Shown here piece by piece: positions 11,204-20,531 of a stretch of 64,000 nt of DNA. The DNA is from Trichomonas vaginalis G3 (lineage: Eukaryota > Parabasalia > Trichomonadida > Trichomonadidae), in contig NC_067203.1 of NCBI RefSeq assembly GCF_026262505.1, positions 19,697,411-19,761,410 on the forward strand, written 5' to 3'. The notes under the pieces were generated by a model. It had not been told where the DNA came from. It did not search any database and worked only from the letters and a program-made list of their open reading frames with translations. Made by a program: the position numbers and the translations under genes. Within the stretch, counting starts at the first letter, position 1, and every line of letters begins with the position of its first letter.

Positions 11204-11467
11204 ATGAGTGACAACAAAGCAGTCAAGAGTCCAGACGATGAATATAAAAAGAAACTAAACAGAATTAAATCAAAAATATGCTATTACAAAAAGAAGCCGC
11301 AATGCGGTGGGGTTGAAAACGATAAAGAAATAATTGAAAAATTAGAAACTTACCGTTCAATCCTTAAACTGGGTGAAGCAAAAATAAAAGAATTTAATAG
11401 AATAAATAAATTGATTGGAAGAGATGAATTTAATAAAGATGAATTTTTAAACTCAATCCAAATTTAA
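11204..11467 (+). CDS. Maverick small lysine-rich protein, 87 aa
   Basis: Short frame starting ATGAGTGACAACAAAGC after a TTTTTTTTATTT leader, 20 bases behind the integrase region. Very rich in Lys, Glu and Ile, with a likely coiled coil (KLNRIKSKICYYKKK; KEIIEKLETYRSILKLGEAKIKEFNRI). A diverged double-hairpin insert at 11297-11321 codes for KPQCGGVEND, the counterpart of PQSGEVVD in two other genes. Function unknown. Confidence 0.5.
   Translation: MSDNKAVKSPDDEYKKKLNRIKSKICYYKKKPQCGGVENDKEIIEKLETYRSILKLGEAKIKEFNRINKLIGRDEFNKDEFLNSIQI
11297..11321 (+). repeat. Diverged double-hairpin mini-element
   Basis: CCGC-AAT-GCGG, then TGG, then GGTT-GAA-AACG. The first hairpin is intact and the second has drifted. 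It has the same orientation and reading frame relative to its gene as the copies at 6810 and 18187. Confidence 0.6.
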
Positions 11468-11660
11468 TTTTTATTCCTCTTCGACAACATCTCTCTTTCC
11501 ATCATTACTGCATAACCACATTTTCTCAGTTTTAGTGGTTTGTTATTTTTAACATGTTCTTGCATCATTTTTATCATTTCCTCCCTTGTTATGATTCGTG
11601 GTAAATTTTGAGCTTGTGGGGTATCCATTTATATAAAAATAAAAATTTAAATTATGCCGT
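11468..11660. other. Short stretch without a recognised gene
   Basis: Non-coding by eye apart from a possible short minus-strand frame, from an ATG near 11630, that begins MDTPQAQNLPRIITREEM and continues into 11470. It has a TTTTTATTTTTAT leader like other element genes and could be a ~50-residue gene. The evidence is composition and leader only. Confidence 0.35.
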
Positions 11661-11664
11661 TCTA

Positions 11665-12235
11665 AAGTTTGAGACAACATGACATTTTGACAACACAGGA
11701 GGAAGGCATTTATGAATTATTTTTGAAGAACTGAAGGCGTCACCAGGTCACCAGGTCACCAGGTTAATTAACTTCTCTGAAAAAATGAGACAACATGACA
11801 TTTTGACAACACAGGAGGAAGGCAGTTATGAATTATTTTTGAAGAACTGAAGGCGTCACCAGGTCACCAGGTCACCAGGTTAATTAACTTCTTTTAAAAA
11901 TGATGACAACATGACATTTTGACAACAACACAGGAAATAAACTTCATCGTATATGCTTTGTCATGATTTCATCGTATATGCTTTGTCATGATTTCATCGT
12001 ATATGCTTTGTCATGACTTCATCGTAAATGTTTTGTGAAGAATATAGCAACCGCCGGAATTCAGACGGTTGTTTTTTTATACAAAATTCACGCAGGATTA
12101 ATGAGGAAGGCATTTATGAATTATTTTTGAAGAACTGAGGGTGTCACCAGGTCACCAGGTCACCAGGTTAATTAACTTCTCTGAAAAAATGAGACAACAT
12201 GACATTTAGACAACATTAATGAAAATTTGATGCAG
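11665..12235. repeat. Iteron block 1: ~116-bp units with AGGTCACC triplets
   Basis: About four units, each holding GAGACAACATGACATT, GAAGAACTGA and three tandem AGGTCACC words before TTAATTAACTTC. Between units at 11940-12030 lies TTCATCGTATATGCTTTGTC repeated three times, the same words that make up the long arrays at 29-43 kb. The block lies immediately before the primase-helicase gene, with an inverted counterpart behind it. It could be a replication origin, a protein-binding array or a regulatory region. Confidence 0.8.
12048..12078 (+). terminator. Hairpin with T-run, terminator-like
   Basis: CAACCG and CGGTTG pair around a 12-base loop and are followed by seven T. Copies at 32043-32066 and 38241-38264 keep the stem and the T-run (A-run on the other strand). 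It has the shape of an intrinsic terminator, but such signals are not established in trichomonads, so function is open. Confidence 0.45.
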
Positions 12236-12288
12236 TCCAAAAATAAAGTTAGTTTTAAAATTATTTTTATTTTTTTATTCCTATATAA

Positions 12289-14601
12289 ATGACAGCAACA
12301 AACAACAACAGCAACTATATTGTTTCTGATGAAAAAGTTATTGATTCATTAGCTGAGGAATTAGTTGTGGCAGAAACTAAAACCCTCAACGAAAGAATTG
12401 GTGAAAACAAGATTAATTTACATAACTATCTCAAACACGATGGAGGAAGAGGAAGGAAAACTGGTATGGCTTTATTAGTAAATAAAATTTCAAATTTAAC
12501 GATTATAGATGTTGATATCAATAAATCATACAATGATGAACTTAAAGAAACAGTTAGAAAAGATATTTTATCAAAACTTTCGGATAAAGATGTTATCGTT
12601 AAAACCGCTTCAGGAGGTCTTCACATTTATTGCAACACTAATTTCTTCTATTCAGTTTCGAACAGAATGATTAAATGTTATTCCTGCAATGATTATGATG
12701 TTGATATCATGACTTCTATGGATGATTCAAAGCGTTCTTTAGTAGTTATGGCTGATTCAAGAGTTCGCAAGAATGCAACAGAACCAATCAATACATACTC
12801 ATTCATTCGTGGAAGTTATGATTCAACATTAACCAGAACAGTGAATGATATATTAAATGATTTGAATATTAAGGTAAGAGTTGAACAGAAGAACGAAGAA
12901 ATAAAGAGTATAATGAATGAAAACAAAGATGTAAACATTGACGATAAACTTGCCCAGAGCATAGTTGATGGCATTAGTGATTTTGAAGTACATAATGACG
13001 GTGGAAACATGAATTTAGAAAAAGAAGTTACATTATTCACACTGTTTCAAGCAATTAATTCGTTACCTAATCATTTAATTAATGAAGCATACGATAACGT
13101 TTATAACTTCTGCAGCTTAACAGAAAATGCAAAAAGTAATTTTGAAAAAGCACGTAGTAGATATGCACATTTAATGACTTCTCCATTTGTTTTGGTGAAG
13201 ATTCTAAAACTATATCAAAAGGAATATTATGATGAATATGTTTTACCTTTATTACGTAAGCCAAAAATAACATTTGATATCAAACTTGATGATTCATTCT
13301 TGATAACAGATATTAGACGCAAGGCTGAAAATCATCAGTATAAAAACAGTTCTGAAGTAATTGAGGATTTATCACGTGTAATCCGTTTTGTAGATTGTGG
13401 AAATAAATATTTCATTCAGAAAGATTACAACATACACGACAAAATGAATCAAATATCATTCGTTCTTCAGTCAAACATGAAAGAGTCACTTAAAATGATT
13501 AAATTATTTAAAGAAGAAGGTAAAACAATAACAGCATGGGATGTACTACTAAATCAATTGTCTTCATTAACTGTTAAGGGTGTTTGCTTTAAATCTGATT
13601 CTCCAGATGTTTTCTCAACGTTTCAAGGTTATAAATACAACGTTCTCGAAAAGCCTGATTACTCAAAAATTGAGATGTTTATGAATTTCATTAAAGAAGC
13701 CATTTGTGATAATAATGATGAAGTGTATAAATATCTACTCGGCTGGATTGCATCAATGATTCAACATCCTGGAATCAAGAATGAAACAGCAATTATTTTG
13801 AAAGGACTTCAGGGAACAGGTAAAAACAGATTTACAGACATTATTTCTGAACTTCTCGCCGGTTATTCATGTAAAAACATTACCGAAATAAGTGAGCTAA
13901 CGGGTAATTTCAATTCAGTAGTTGAAAATAAAATGTTTCTTGTACTTAATGAACTCAAGAATGTAGGTGAAGATAGACTCGCAAACTTCAACGCTTTGAA
14001 ATCAATTATTACGGATAATGAGATTAGAATTAATGAAAAGAATCAACCCAGAAGAACTGCTCAGAATGTTGCAAACTTCATTTTCGTAACTAACAACGTC
14101 TACCCTGTCAAAATTGAAGTTGGAGACAGAAGATACGTAGTTTTAAGGGTCAATGGTAAATTCAAGGGTCAATTTAATTACTTCAAGAATTTGATGAATT
14201 CATGCACAAAGGAATTTTATGATAATTTACTGACGTATTTTATGCAATATGACCTTTCATCATTTAATGTACGAATCATACCGATGACTGAAGCCAAACA
14301 AGATTTAATTGAATTATCAACAAATCCTTTAGATGTATGGATAAATACACATTATGATGAATTGTGTGCAGGTATGACGTGTAAAAATGCTCTATTCTGC
14401 AAACCATCAGACATGAAAGACAAGAATTTCCAAATGAGCATTAAGGATAAATGTGAAAGGAAACAAAGAAAAATAGATGGTAAACAGATATGGTATTATG
14501 TTTTGAAAGAAGAAATGAAAGGATTATATAAACAGGTTGAACCAAACGATAATGAGGATTCATTTACTGACGATGAAATACCTGTAAATGATGCTTTATA
14601 A
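12289..14601 (+). CDS. Maverick primase-superfamily 3 helicase
   Basis: A whole 770-codon frame from ATG 12289, with leader TTATTTTTATTTTTTTATTC. The N-terminal ~200 residues resemble an archaeo-eukaryotic/bifunctional primase-polymerase domain: TIIDVDINKS followed by VIVKTASGGLHIYC, the spacing of the DxD and sGxH motifs. A middle linker leads to a superfamily 3 (D5-like) helicase at ~480-660 with Walker A GLQGTGKNRF, Walker B-like MFLVLNELKN and sensor-type FIFVTNN, then a basic tail. Such proteins start and unwind DNA during replication of virophages and other DNA viruses. It is bracketed by inverted iteron blocks. No damage seen. Confidence 0.85.
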   Translation: MTATNNNSNYIVSDEKVIDSLAEELVVAETKTLNERIGENKINLHNYLKHDGGRGRKTGMALLVNKISNLTIIDVDINKSYNDELKETVRKDILSKLSDKDVIVKTASGGLHIYCNTNFFYSVSNRMIKCYSCNDYDVDIMTSMDDSKRSLVVMADSRVRKNATEPINTYSFIRGSYDSTLTRTVNDILNDLNIKVRVEQKNEEIKSIMNENKDVNIDDKLAQSIVDGISDFEVHNDGGNMNLEKEVTLFTLFQAINSLPNHLINEAYDNVYNFCSLTENAKSNFEKARSRYAHLMTSPFVLVKILKLYQKEYYDEYVLPLLRKPKITFDIKLDDSFLITDIRRKAENHQYKNSSEVIEDLSRVIRFVDCGNKYFIQKDYNIHDKMNQISFVLQSNMKESLKMIKLFKEEGKTITAWDVLLNQLSSLTVKGVCFKSDSPDVFSTFQGYKYNVLEKPDYSKIEMFMNFIKEAICDNNDEVYKYLLGWIASMIQHPGIKNETAIILKGLQGTGKNRFTDIISELLAGYSCKNITEISELTGNFNSVVENKMFLVLNELKNVGEDRLANFNALKSIITDNEIRINEKNQPRRTAQNVANFIFVTNNVYPVKIEVGDRRYVVLRVNGKFKGQFNYFKNLMNSCTKEFYDNLLTYFMQYDLSSFNVRIIPMTEAKQDLIELSTNPLDVWINTHYDELCAGMTCKNALFCKPSDMKDKNFQMSIKDKCERKQRKIDGKQIWYYVLKEEMKGLYKQVEPNDNEDSFTDDEIPVNDAL

Positions 14602-14629
14602 AGTATGATTTGAATTTATTTTTGCATTA

Positions 14630-14975
14630 ATCCTCCTGTGTTGTCAAAATGTCATGTTGTCATCATTTTTAAAAGAAGTTAATTAACCTGGTGACCTGGT
14701 GACCTGGTGACGCCTTCAGTTCTTCAAAAATAATTCATAACTGCCTTCCTCCTGTGTTGTCAAAATGTCATGTTGTCATCATTTTTAAAAGAAGTTAATT
14801 AACCTGGTGACCTGGTGACCTGGTGACGCCTTCAGTTCTTCAAAAATAATTCATAACTGCCTTCCTCCTGTGTTGTCAAAATGTCATGTTGTCATCATTT
14901 TTAAAAGAAGTTAATTAACCTGGTGACCTGGTGACCTGGTGACGCCTTCAGTTCTTCAAAAATAATTAATTATTG
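14630..14975. repeat. Iteron block 2: three ~116-bp units, inverted relative to block 1
   Basis: Units start with TCCTCCTGTGTTGTCAAAAT at about 14631, 14747 and 14863, and each holds GGTGACCTGGTGACC repeats. They are the reverse complement of the units at 11665-12235, so the primase-helicase gene is flanked by an inverted pair. Confidence 0.85.
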
Positions 14976-15041
14976 AATAACCTGAAACCATTAACGTAAA
15001 CATATATTTTTGGTCGTTTATGACAAAAATAAATGGTTCAT

Positions 15042-15706
15042 TTACTCACAATATTTTTTTACAAAACAACCCCAAGCTTTTAACTTCTTTTCTGCAGCTT
15101 CTAATGCTATCTTAGCGAGTTCATATTCTCTAAATTCTCTCTTTAAATTTTCTTGTTCCCATTGGTCTAGTTCGTATGGAGAATCTCTATAACCATAACA
15201 TATCTCACGTTCATGTTCTAATTGTTTTTCGCACATTTTTCTAACTTCTTCTTCAAACAAGGTTTAGCATTCTCTACTGTATCTTCAAGTTCTTCTTCAT
15301 CTAATTTCTCATGAACTTTCTTGTCTATGGAGTCCATAATATCTTTGACATAAAATGCATACTTTACAGAGCACCATTCAGCAACAAAATGAACGAGGTC
15401 AGGATGTATGTAAATACCTTTGAATTCATTTATAACACCCTTTGTAAGCTCATAAAATGCTTGTTTTGAGGTCGAGCCACTTTTGGCTCCACCGTATTCG
15501 TTCATCCAAAACTCAAGAATTTCCTGCATTTTAGTACTATTGAGAAATCTGTTTAAATGGTTTAACCTTCCCGCTTCTCTTACCATCTTTGTTGCATTAA
15601 TGTAACCATCCTTGTCTCTACGTAAGACTTCAATACCGTTATAAGTGCCTTTTGTGAATGTTTCACCATTAGATTTGTTCGTGAATGTTTTTGCTTCGAC
15701 CGACAT
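15042..15706 (-). pseudogene. Maverick KilA-N domain protein region, broken
   Basis: The first ATG (15706) opens a KilA-N domain: GYINATKMVREAGRLNHLNR, then a tryptophan helix (EILEFWMNEYGG), then IYIHPDLVHFVAEWCS. KilA-N is a DNA-binding domain common in large DNA viruses and in trichomonad genomes. A charged, coiled-coil-like C-terminal stretch follows. The region is broken, about one break. A hairpin word GAGCCACTTTTGGCTC at 15474-15489 codes in frame for part of GGAKSGST, and a 52-base piece around it reappears in the giant palindrome at 30001 and 40382. Confidence 0.8.
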
Positions 15707-15859
15707 TACTGTTCTTACATACAAAATAAAAAGTTAGAAAAAATAAAACTAACGTTATTTTTCTATCTTGAGAAAATACATGAAAATTCATAAATGCCTT
15801 CCTCCTTTCGTACCTGTTGTCTAAATGTCATGTTGTTCGCTCTTTTGGAGCTCAGGACT
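15707..15859. other. Gap with partial iteron
   Basis: Contains CCTCCTTTCGTACCTGTTGTC and a GTCATGTTGT word, a fragment of the iteron unit in the form found in the terminal repeats. Confidence 0.5.
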
Positions 15860-17602
15860 TTAAGCAACTCTGAACCATGCGAATACAGTCATAAATGGTG
15901 GCATGTATTCTTTACTTTGTCCCGTTGTTTGTGTATATCCTGAAACGAAATGTGTATGGTTTCCTTCTCCCTGAGTGTCACTCCAGTAACAATTTATAGC
16001 AAACTTAACGTCGTCTTTAACATCATATCCTTTACCTTTTGTCATTCCTGACCAATCCCAATATCTATGCTTATGCCAACCTGCATGGGATGTACTTAAA
16101 TCTATGTAGTGACTGTGTGCAGGTAAATTTTCACCTGAAATCGTTTTACTTCCACCTGTTTCCTTTGAAGAGTTTGCACAATACAAAAACCTGTCGACTA
16201 TTTGTTCCCATGCACCAACACCAAACATTACTTGAGGACCTCTTGCATCCATAGATGTATAAATAGAACCTACTGGGTTCATTAAATCAAACATATGAGA
16301 TATTATAGGATTGTCTCTTTTGAACTTAAAATATAGTGCAACTATTTCAGGTTTCTTCTGGTTTGTGTCAGAATATTTTTTATAATATAATCTTATGTTT
16401 TCAGGGTAGGTAAAATCTTGACTATAATATTTATTTCTGTCATCTGTATAATAATATACTATTCTCGTTTTTTATTGCATTATATCTTTTATATCTATAA
16501 TAATCTAAATATAATGTTAGCTTTTGTTCATCTACATGTGGTGTTCTGTCGTCATCTCCATAGTCATAATAATATGGTGCTGGAGCTGGGTCAGGCAATG
16601 TCATATCTGCCATTTCATAAACTCTTAAATATTTCTTTTGTTCGTCTCCATATAAGTTTAAGTAGCAGTTGTTGTCTAATGGAACTTTAACTTGTGTACC
16701 ATCATTCTTTTTATAGCTTACATACATTTCATTGTTATTTTTCGGAATGAGTTTATATCGTATACCATTTTTTAAGGAGTGTACAAACTGCCATCTAAAA
16801 TATTTATTTTCTTCATTGACAGAAAAGTCACCAACAATAGTTTCAATATTTTTGTTCCTATCAAACTTTGGTATATTTCGTTAACATATGTTTTATCCGC
16901 CTTCTTCTCTAACTCATCGTTAACATAAGTTTTATCTGCTTTAAGGTCTAAACATCCCGAAACCCATTCTGTATCAGCTTTAACTTTAAAAGTCTCAAAT
17001 GTCCATTCCTTATCCGCCTTCTTCTCTAACTCATCGTTAACATAAGTTTTATCTGCTTTAAGGTCTAAACATCCCGAAACCCATTCTGTATCAGCTTTAA
17101 CTTTAAAAGTCTCAAATGTCCATTCATGATACCATTCAACCTTTTCTTTAATTTCATTATCTTTTTCATCAACATAAACCAAATTTGCCTTCTTCATTAA
17201 TTCACTATCCACATATTCCTTATCTGCTTTCTTCATTATGTCGTTTAGGAAACCTTCTATGAATTCCTCATTTAAATTAAATCTTCCAATCTTCAAAACT
17301 TTAGGAAATGCATTTAATGCGTAATATCTCTGTTCTTCTGGTGGAATTGATGTTATATCATCCGTTATACCTTTAATTTTAGAATTCATAAATAAAATTT
17401 CTTTTATATTTGATATCACTGCACCACCTTTGCAAACGAATTCGAAATGGTCATTTTTCAATACTATCTCCAAATCTCCATATTTCAACCTTTGCGTTTG
17501 TTCTGCCGTCTTTGAATTATATGCATATATGGCGTATGTAATGGTCTGAAGGACCTGGGTGCTTTGCGCCTTAAGTTGCTGTGGTTGCTGTTGTTTAATC
17601 AT
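15860..17602 (-). pseudogene. Maverick fibre-like protein region with phage tail-collar-like end, broken
   Basis: The start at 17602 (MIKQQQPQQLKAQSTQVLQT) leads into a region with near-perfect repeats of ~45 residues built from KADKTYVNDELEKKADKEW and WTFETFKVKADTEWVSG, the pattern of trimeric phage tail-fibre shafts. The far end (15860-16294) resembles the tail-collar/gp10-gp12 C-terminal domain: NPVGSIYTS, a GVGAWEQIVDRFL segment, ENLPAHSHYID, a late H and MPPFMTVFAWFRV. It would form a receptor-binding spike. The region is broken, about two breaks. Confidence 0.75.
16880..17130 (-). repeat. Two tandem ~135-bp units in the fibre shaft
   Basis: The run TTATCCGCCTTCTTCTCTAA through AAAGTCTCAAATGTCCATTC occurs twice back to back, with almost no differences. 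It codes for the KADKTYVN/WTFETFKVKAD repeats. Near-identity suggests recent duplication or gene conversion. Confidence 0.85.
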
Positions 17603-17626
17603 TTATTATGATTTAAAAATAAATAT

Positions 17627-18358
17627 TTAATCCGTTATCTCATCAGCTATTTTCTCTATTTGAAATTGCCATAATATTTCATTCATGAATTCTAAATCAC
17701 AATCAAATAGGTCAGTTATTCTAAATTTAATATTTGATAAATCTTTTGAATGAAGGATAAATGAATTCCCGGATAATTGAAACGGATATGATAGGGAAAA
17801 TGTGTTTAAGTTGATGGATAAAATGTTTTGTATTGATGGGTAAGAGTTAGGGTCTAATGTTTGATGTGAAAATCTCATTGGGGTATTAACTTTATCACAT
17901 TTGATTAAAATGAAATTGGAACCAACGTCAGAATACAAAACATCCCCAACATCTTTTTCAAAATTTAATATCCCCAACACTGAACGTAGGTGAGGAGTAC
18001 AAAATTTAATTTTCAGCGGAAATTTTATCAAGTTATTTATTTCATCAAGTTCAAAAAGTTTATCGGGTTTTGATTTAAAATTTTCTTCATACCATACGAT
18101 AAATGATTCATTTAAATAACTTAAAATCATGTTAATATCCCATTTCGTTATCACATTATTTATATACATATCCCTCTCCTTTTCATGGTCTACGACCTCG
18201 CCGCTTTGCGGCTCTTTAATGAATGTTATGTAATCCGAAGGGTCTAAAAGAATGGGATTAAATTTACCGCTTACTGAAACGAGGGACACATTATAAATTC
18301 CGCTGACTGTTAAATTTAGTTCACAGTTATTATTCGAAATAATATTGATAATTGACAT
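17627..18358 (-). CDS. Candidate Maverick minor capsid (penton-like) protein, 243 aa
   Basis: A whole frame from ATG 18358. It is beta-rich, with few charged helices. The C-terminal 100 residues follow the pattern seen in Polinton/virophage penton-type proteins: a 'FILIKCDKVNTP' strand, 'YPSIQNILSINLNTFSLSY', then 'LSNIKFRITDLFDCDLEF'. This assignment rests on pattern only. A 25-bp double-hairpin insert (18187-18211) codes for PQSGEVVDH near residue 50. It is divergent from the next gene across a gap of only 20 bases rich in T and A. Confidence 0.5.
   Translation of the reverse strand: MSIINIISNNNCELNLTVSGIYNVSLVSVSGKFNPILLDPSDYITFIKEPQSGEVVDHEKERDMYINNVITKWDINMILSYLNESFIVWYEENFKSKPDKLFELDEINNLIKFPLKIKFCTPHLRSVLGILNFEKDVGDVLYSDVGSNFILIKCDKVNTPMRFSHQTLDPNSYPSIQNILSINLNTFSLSYPFQLSGNSFILHSKDLSNIKFRITDLFDCDLEFMNEILWQFQIEKIADEITD
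18187..18211 (-). repeat. Double-hairpin mini-element in the penton-like gene
   Basis: Exact reverse complement of the 25 bases at 6810-6834 and in the same reading frame relative to its gene (PQSGEVVD). Confidence 0.85.
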
Positions 18359-18378
18359 TTTTTATTGCGATTAAAAAT

Positions 18379-18855
18379 ATGGTAAAGCGTTATTTTCCAG
18401 TGATAAATAAAACAAGAATAAGATTACCTCAAGAATTCATAAATTCAACAAATAAAAAATATATTCACGTCATTAATTTTAGTGTTTTTAGTTCATTTGA
18501 ATCAACGTCATATAGTAGCATGGGTTATATATCGCTTCATTCAAATTTAGTTCAATCGAATCCATATAATGACCATTTCATTCGTTTTTCAGATGGAATT
18601 AAAAATGCAGTTGATAGATTAAAATATGAACAGATTGAAAATTTAGAATTTTTGGAATTTTGGTTTAAAGAACCTAATGGAAAAAGACTTGAAGTTAAAG
18701 ATAAACCAGATACTATATCAAGAACGATAACAATGACCGATCCAGATAGTGGAGAACAAAAACAAATAAAACAAACGATAGAAACAGGTGAAAGGTCAAT
18801 TGATATTGAATATAATTATAAATATTATTCGATAATGTTAATGCTTGAATATTGA
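18379..18855 (+). CDS. Candidate second minor virion protein, 158 aa
   Basis: The first ATG is at 18379 (MVKRYFPVINKTRIRLPQ); codons before it are not ATG. The segment NLEFLEFWFKEPNGKRLEV, followed later by a C-terminal strand YYSIMLMLEY, is the kind of pattern found in single jelly-roll minor capsid proteins, though the match is short. It is the only plus-strand gene in the structural block and lies head-to-head with the penton-like gene. Function is inferred from context. Confidence 0.45.
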   Translation: MVKRYFPVINKTRIRLPQEFINSTNKKYIHVINFSVFSSFESTSYSSMGYISLHSNLVQSNPYNDHFIRFSDGIKNAVDRLKYEQIENLEFLEFWFKEPNGKRLEVKDKPDTISRTITMTDPDSGEQKQIKQTIETGERSIDIEYNYKYYSIMLMLEY

Positions 18856-18863
18856 CATAGTCC

Positions 18864-19559
18864 TCATATAGCCTTAACAAAGAATTTTTCTAGTGATATT
18901 TTATATTCATCAACTATTTTATTGTATATGTTATTATAAGTTAAATGTAGTTCAGTTGTTGTTCCGTTCTTTGTTATCTTAATTGTGCTAATATCCTTTA
19001 TTGGGTTTATTTTTGCAACTGTTCCGCAGCATGAAACCTCATCATCTATGAAATATTGAATCTTCACGTCTGAATCCTGAACATCACAAAGAACAGCGAT
19101 AATATGAATTAATGACTCATATGGTAAAATAATTAATCCTGATTGATCGATTAAATTTATTATTGAATCATAATTATCAGTTATGATATCGCGATATATT
19201 TTCATTAATTCAGAATTAATGTCTACTTTATATGGCGCATTGCGACTGGAATCGTAGATTCCTGGGTTCTCGATGTTTGATGAAAGAGGTGGGGGGTATG
19301 TTGGATAAGTGGGAATTTCAACGGGTTCTTTACCGGGTTCAGATAAAATGATTGGGTCTTCATCTTCTTTATTTTGCTCCTCCTCTTTCTTTGGTAAGTC
19401 ACGAGATGAAATTTGATTTAATAAAAACCTTGTTAATTCAGGACTAACATTAACTTTAACATTTTGAATAATTCGTGATTTATCATCATTTACGTTATAA
19501 CCAACCGTAATCTCTGCTTTTGCGTTTGTGTTCTTTTGACTAGTGAAACGTCTTCTCAT
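18864..19559 (-). CDS. Maverick hypothetical protein, 231 aa
   Basis: Whole frame from ATG 19559 (MRRRFTSQKNTNAKAEITVG). It has a basic N-terminus, an acidic proline-rich middle (KKEEEQNKEDEDP, then YPTYPPPLSS) that looks flexible, and a folded C-terminal half with helices and strands. The arginine-rich start and disordered middle would suit an internal DNA-associated virion protein, but no family was recognised. It ends eight bases after the end of the convergent 18379-18855 gene. Confidence 0.5.
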   Translation of the reverse strand: MRRRFTSQKNTNAKAEITVGYNVNDDKSRIIQNVKVNVSPELTRFLLNQISSRDLPKKEEEQNKEDEDPIILSEPGKEPVEIPTYPTYPPPLSSNIENPGIYDSSRNAPYKVDINSELMKIYRDIITDNYDSIINLIDQSGLIILPYESLIHIIAVLCDVQDSDVKIQYFIDDEVSCCGTVAKINPIKDISTIKITKNGTTTELHLTYNNIYNKIVDEYKISLEKFFVKAI

Positions 19560-19591
19560 TTATAATCGAATAAAAAAATATATTTAAACTT

Positions 19592-20170
19592 TTATTTTGC
19601 TGGAACTTTTGAACCTATTATTCTCTGTATTTGTTCATGAAGTTGATTTTTAGCATTTTCATCGAAATTAATAGACCGAATATATTCATTAATTGCATTC
19701 TTATAATCATTTGATTTCTCAAATTTTCTTTTATCTGATTCCTTAACTAAATCATAAGTTAAACCCCGTTGCTGATATAATGGTTTCTTAATTAAATCTT
19801 TGAATGCTTGAGATAAAGCACCTGATGCAATTCTTGCTACTATAATTGGTTGGAATTGCTGTTTAAGTTCATCTTTAACATTTGCGAAAACTGGATCGAA
19901 TAAAGCAACTTTAAAGAATTTCTTAGCTGAAATTTCAGGTCTAATATTTGCATATTGACCATCAAACTGGTTAGAATATCGTGGTAATCCATCCGGTCCC
20001 TCTTCAATAGCATTTAATTCTTCATTGAAATAAGAATATGGATTATGACGGTATGAATTAATTGGACCATTTTCACCTTCTCCAATGTATTGTTTAACAG
20101 CTTTTCCATTTTCATCAAATTGCATAGGATAACGTTCATTATATGCTTTACGTTTAGGATAATCCGTCAT
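19592..20170 (-). CDS. Maverick hypothetical protein, 192 aa
   Basis: Whole frame from ATG 20170 (MTDYPKRKAYNERYPMQFDE). The first 80 residues are rich in Tyr, Asn and Gly, with no clear fold; residues ~85-190 are helical (FKVALFDPVFANVKDELKQQ, NAINEYIRSINFDE). It directly follows the 20173-20490 gene with a 2-base gap, so the two are probably co-transcribed and related in job. No family recognised. Confidence 0.5.
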   Translation of the reverse strand: MTDYPKRKAYNERYPMQFDENGKAVKQYIGEGENGPINSYRHNPYSYFNEELNAIEEGPDGLPRYSNQFDGQYANIRPEISAKKFFKVALFDPVFANVKDELKQQFQPIIVARIASGALSQAFKDLIKKPLYQQRGLTYDLVKESDKRKFEKSNDYKNAINEYIRSINFDENAKNQLHEQIQRIIGSKVPAK

Positions 20171-20172
20171 TG

Positions 20173-20490
20173 TTAATTATACCCATTTATGACTTTAATA
20201 TTTCCTTGACCATCAGTAACAAAGACTTCATTTATTCCATCAGGCTTTCCATTTGGTCCTGTAATGTCTGCTTCATGTGCTTCCCAATTTGGTCCATGAC
20301 GTTTGGCATATGCTTGAGCTTCTGGTAATGTTAAAACGTTTCTCATTTGTTTAACATCCTTTTGAAGACCGGCAACAATGTGGACTAATTCTTTCATTCC
20401 ATCGGGAACTTTCATGGTTCTATTATATGCACCCTTTTTGTTTGTCCCTTGTTTTAATGGAACCTGTAGAAGATTTGCAATTTCTGTCAT
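20173..20490 (-). CDS. Maverick small protein with DITGPNG...INGY motif, 105 aa
   Basis: Whole frame from ATG 20490. A helical middle ([20 protein letters not shown]) is followed by a C-terminal motif [20 protein letters not shown] ending in VINGYN. The Asp/Gly-rich turn followed by a strand and NGY looks like a small calcium-loop or virion-protein motif seen in some large-virus and Maverick proteins, but this is recollection of a pattern, not a search. It lies upstream of 19592-20170 and downstream of the packaging ATPase. Confidence 0.5.
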   Translation of the reverse strand: MTEIANLLQVPLKQGTNKKGAYNRTMKVPDGMKELVHIVAGLQKDVKQMRNVLTLPEAQAYAKRHGPNWEAHEADITGPNGKPDGINEVFVTDGQGNIKVINGYN

Positions 20491-20531
20491 GTTTAATTAT
20501 AAATAAAAAATAAAAATTAATTATAAAAAAG

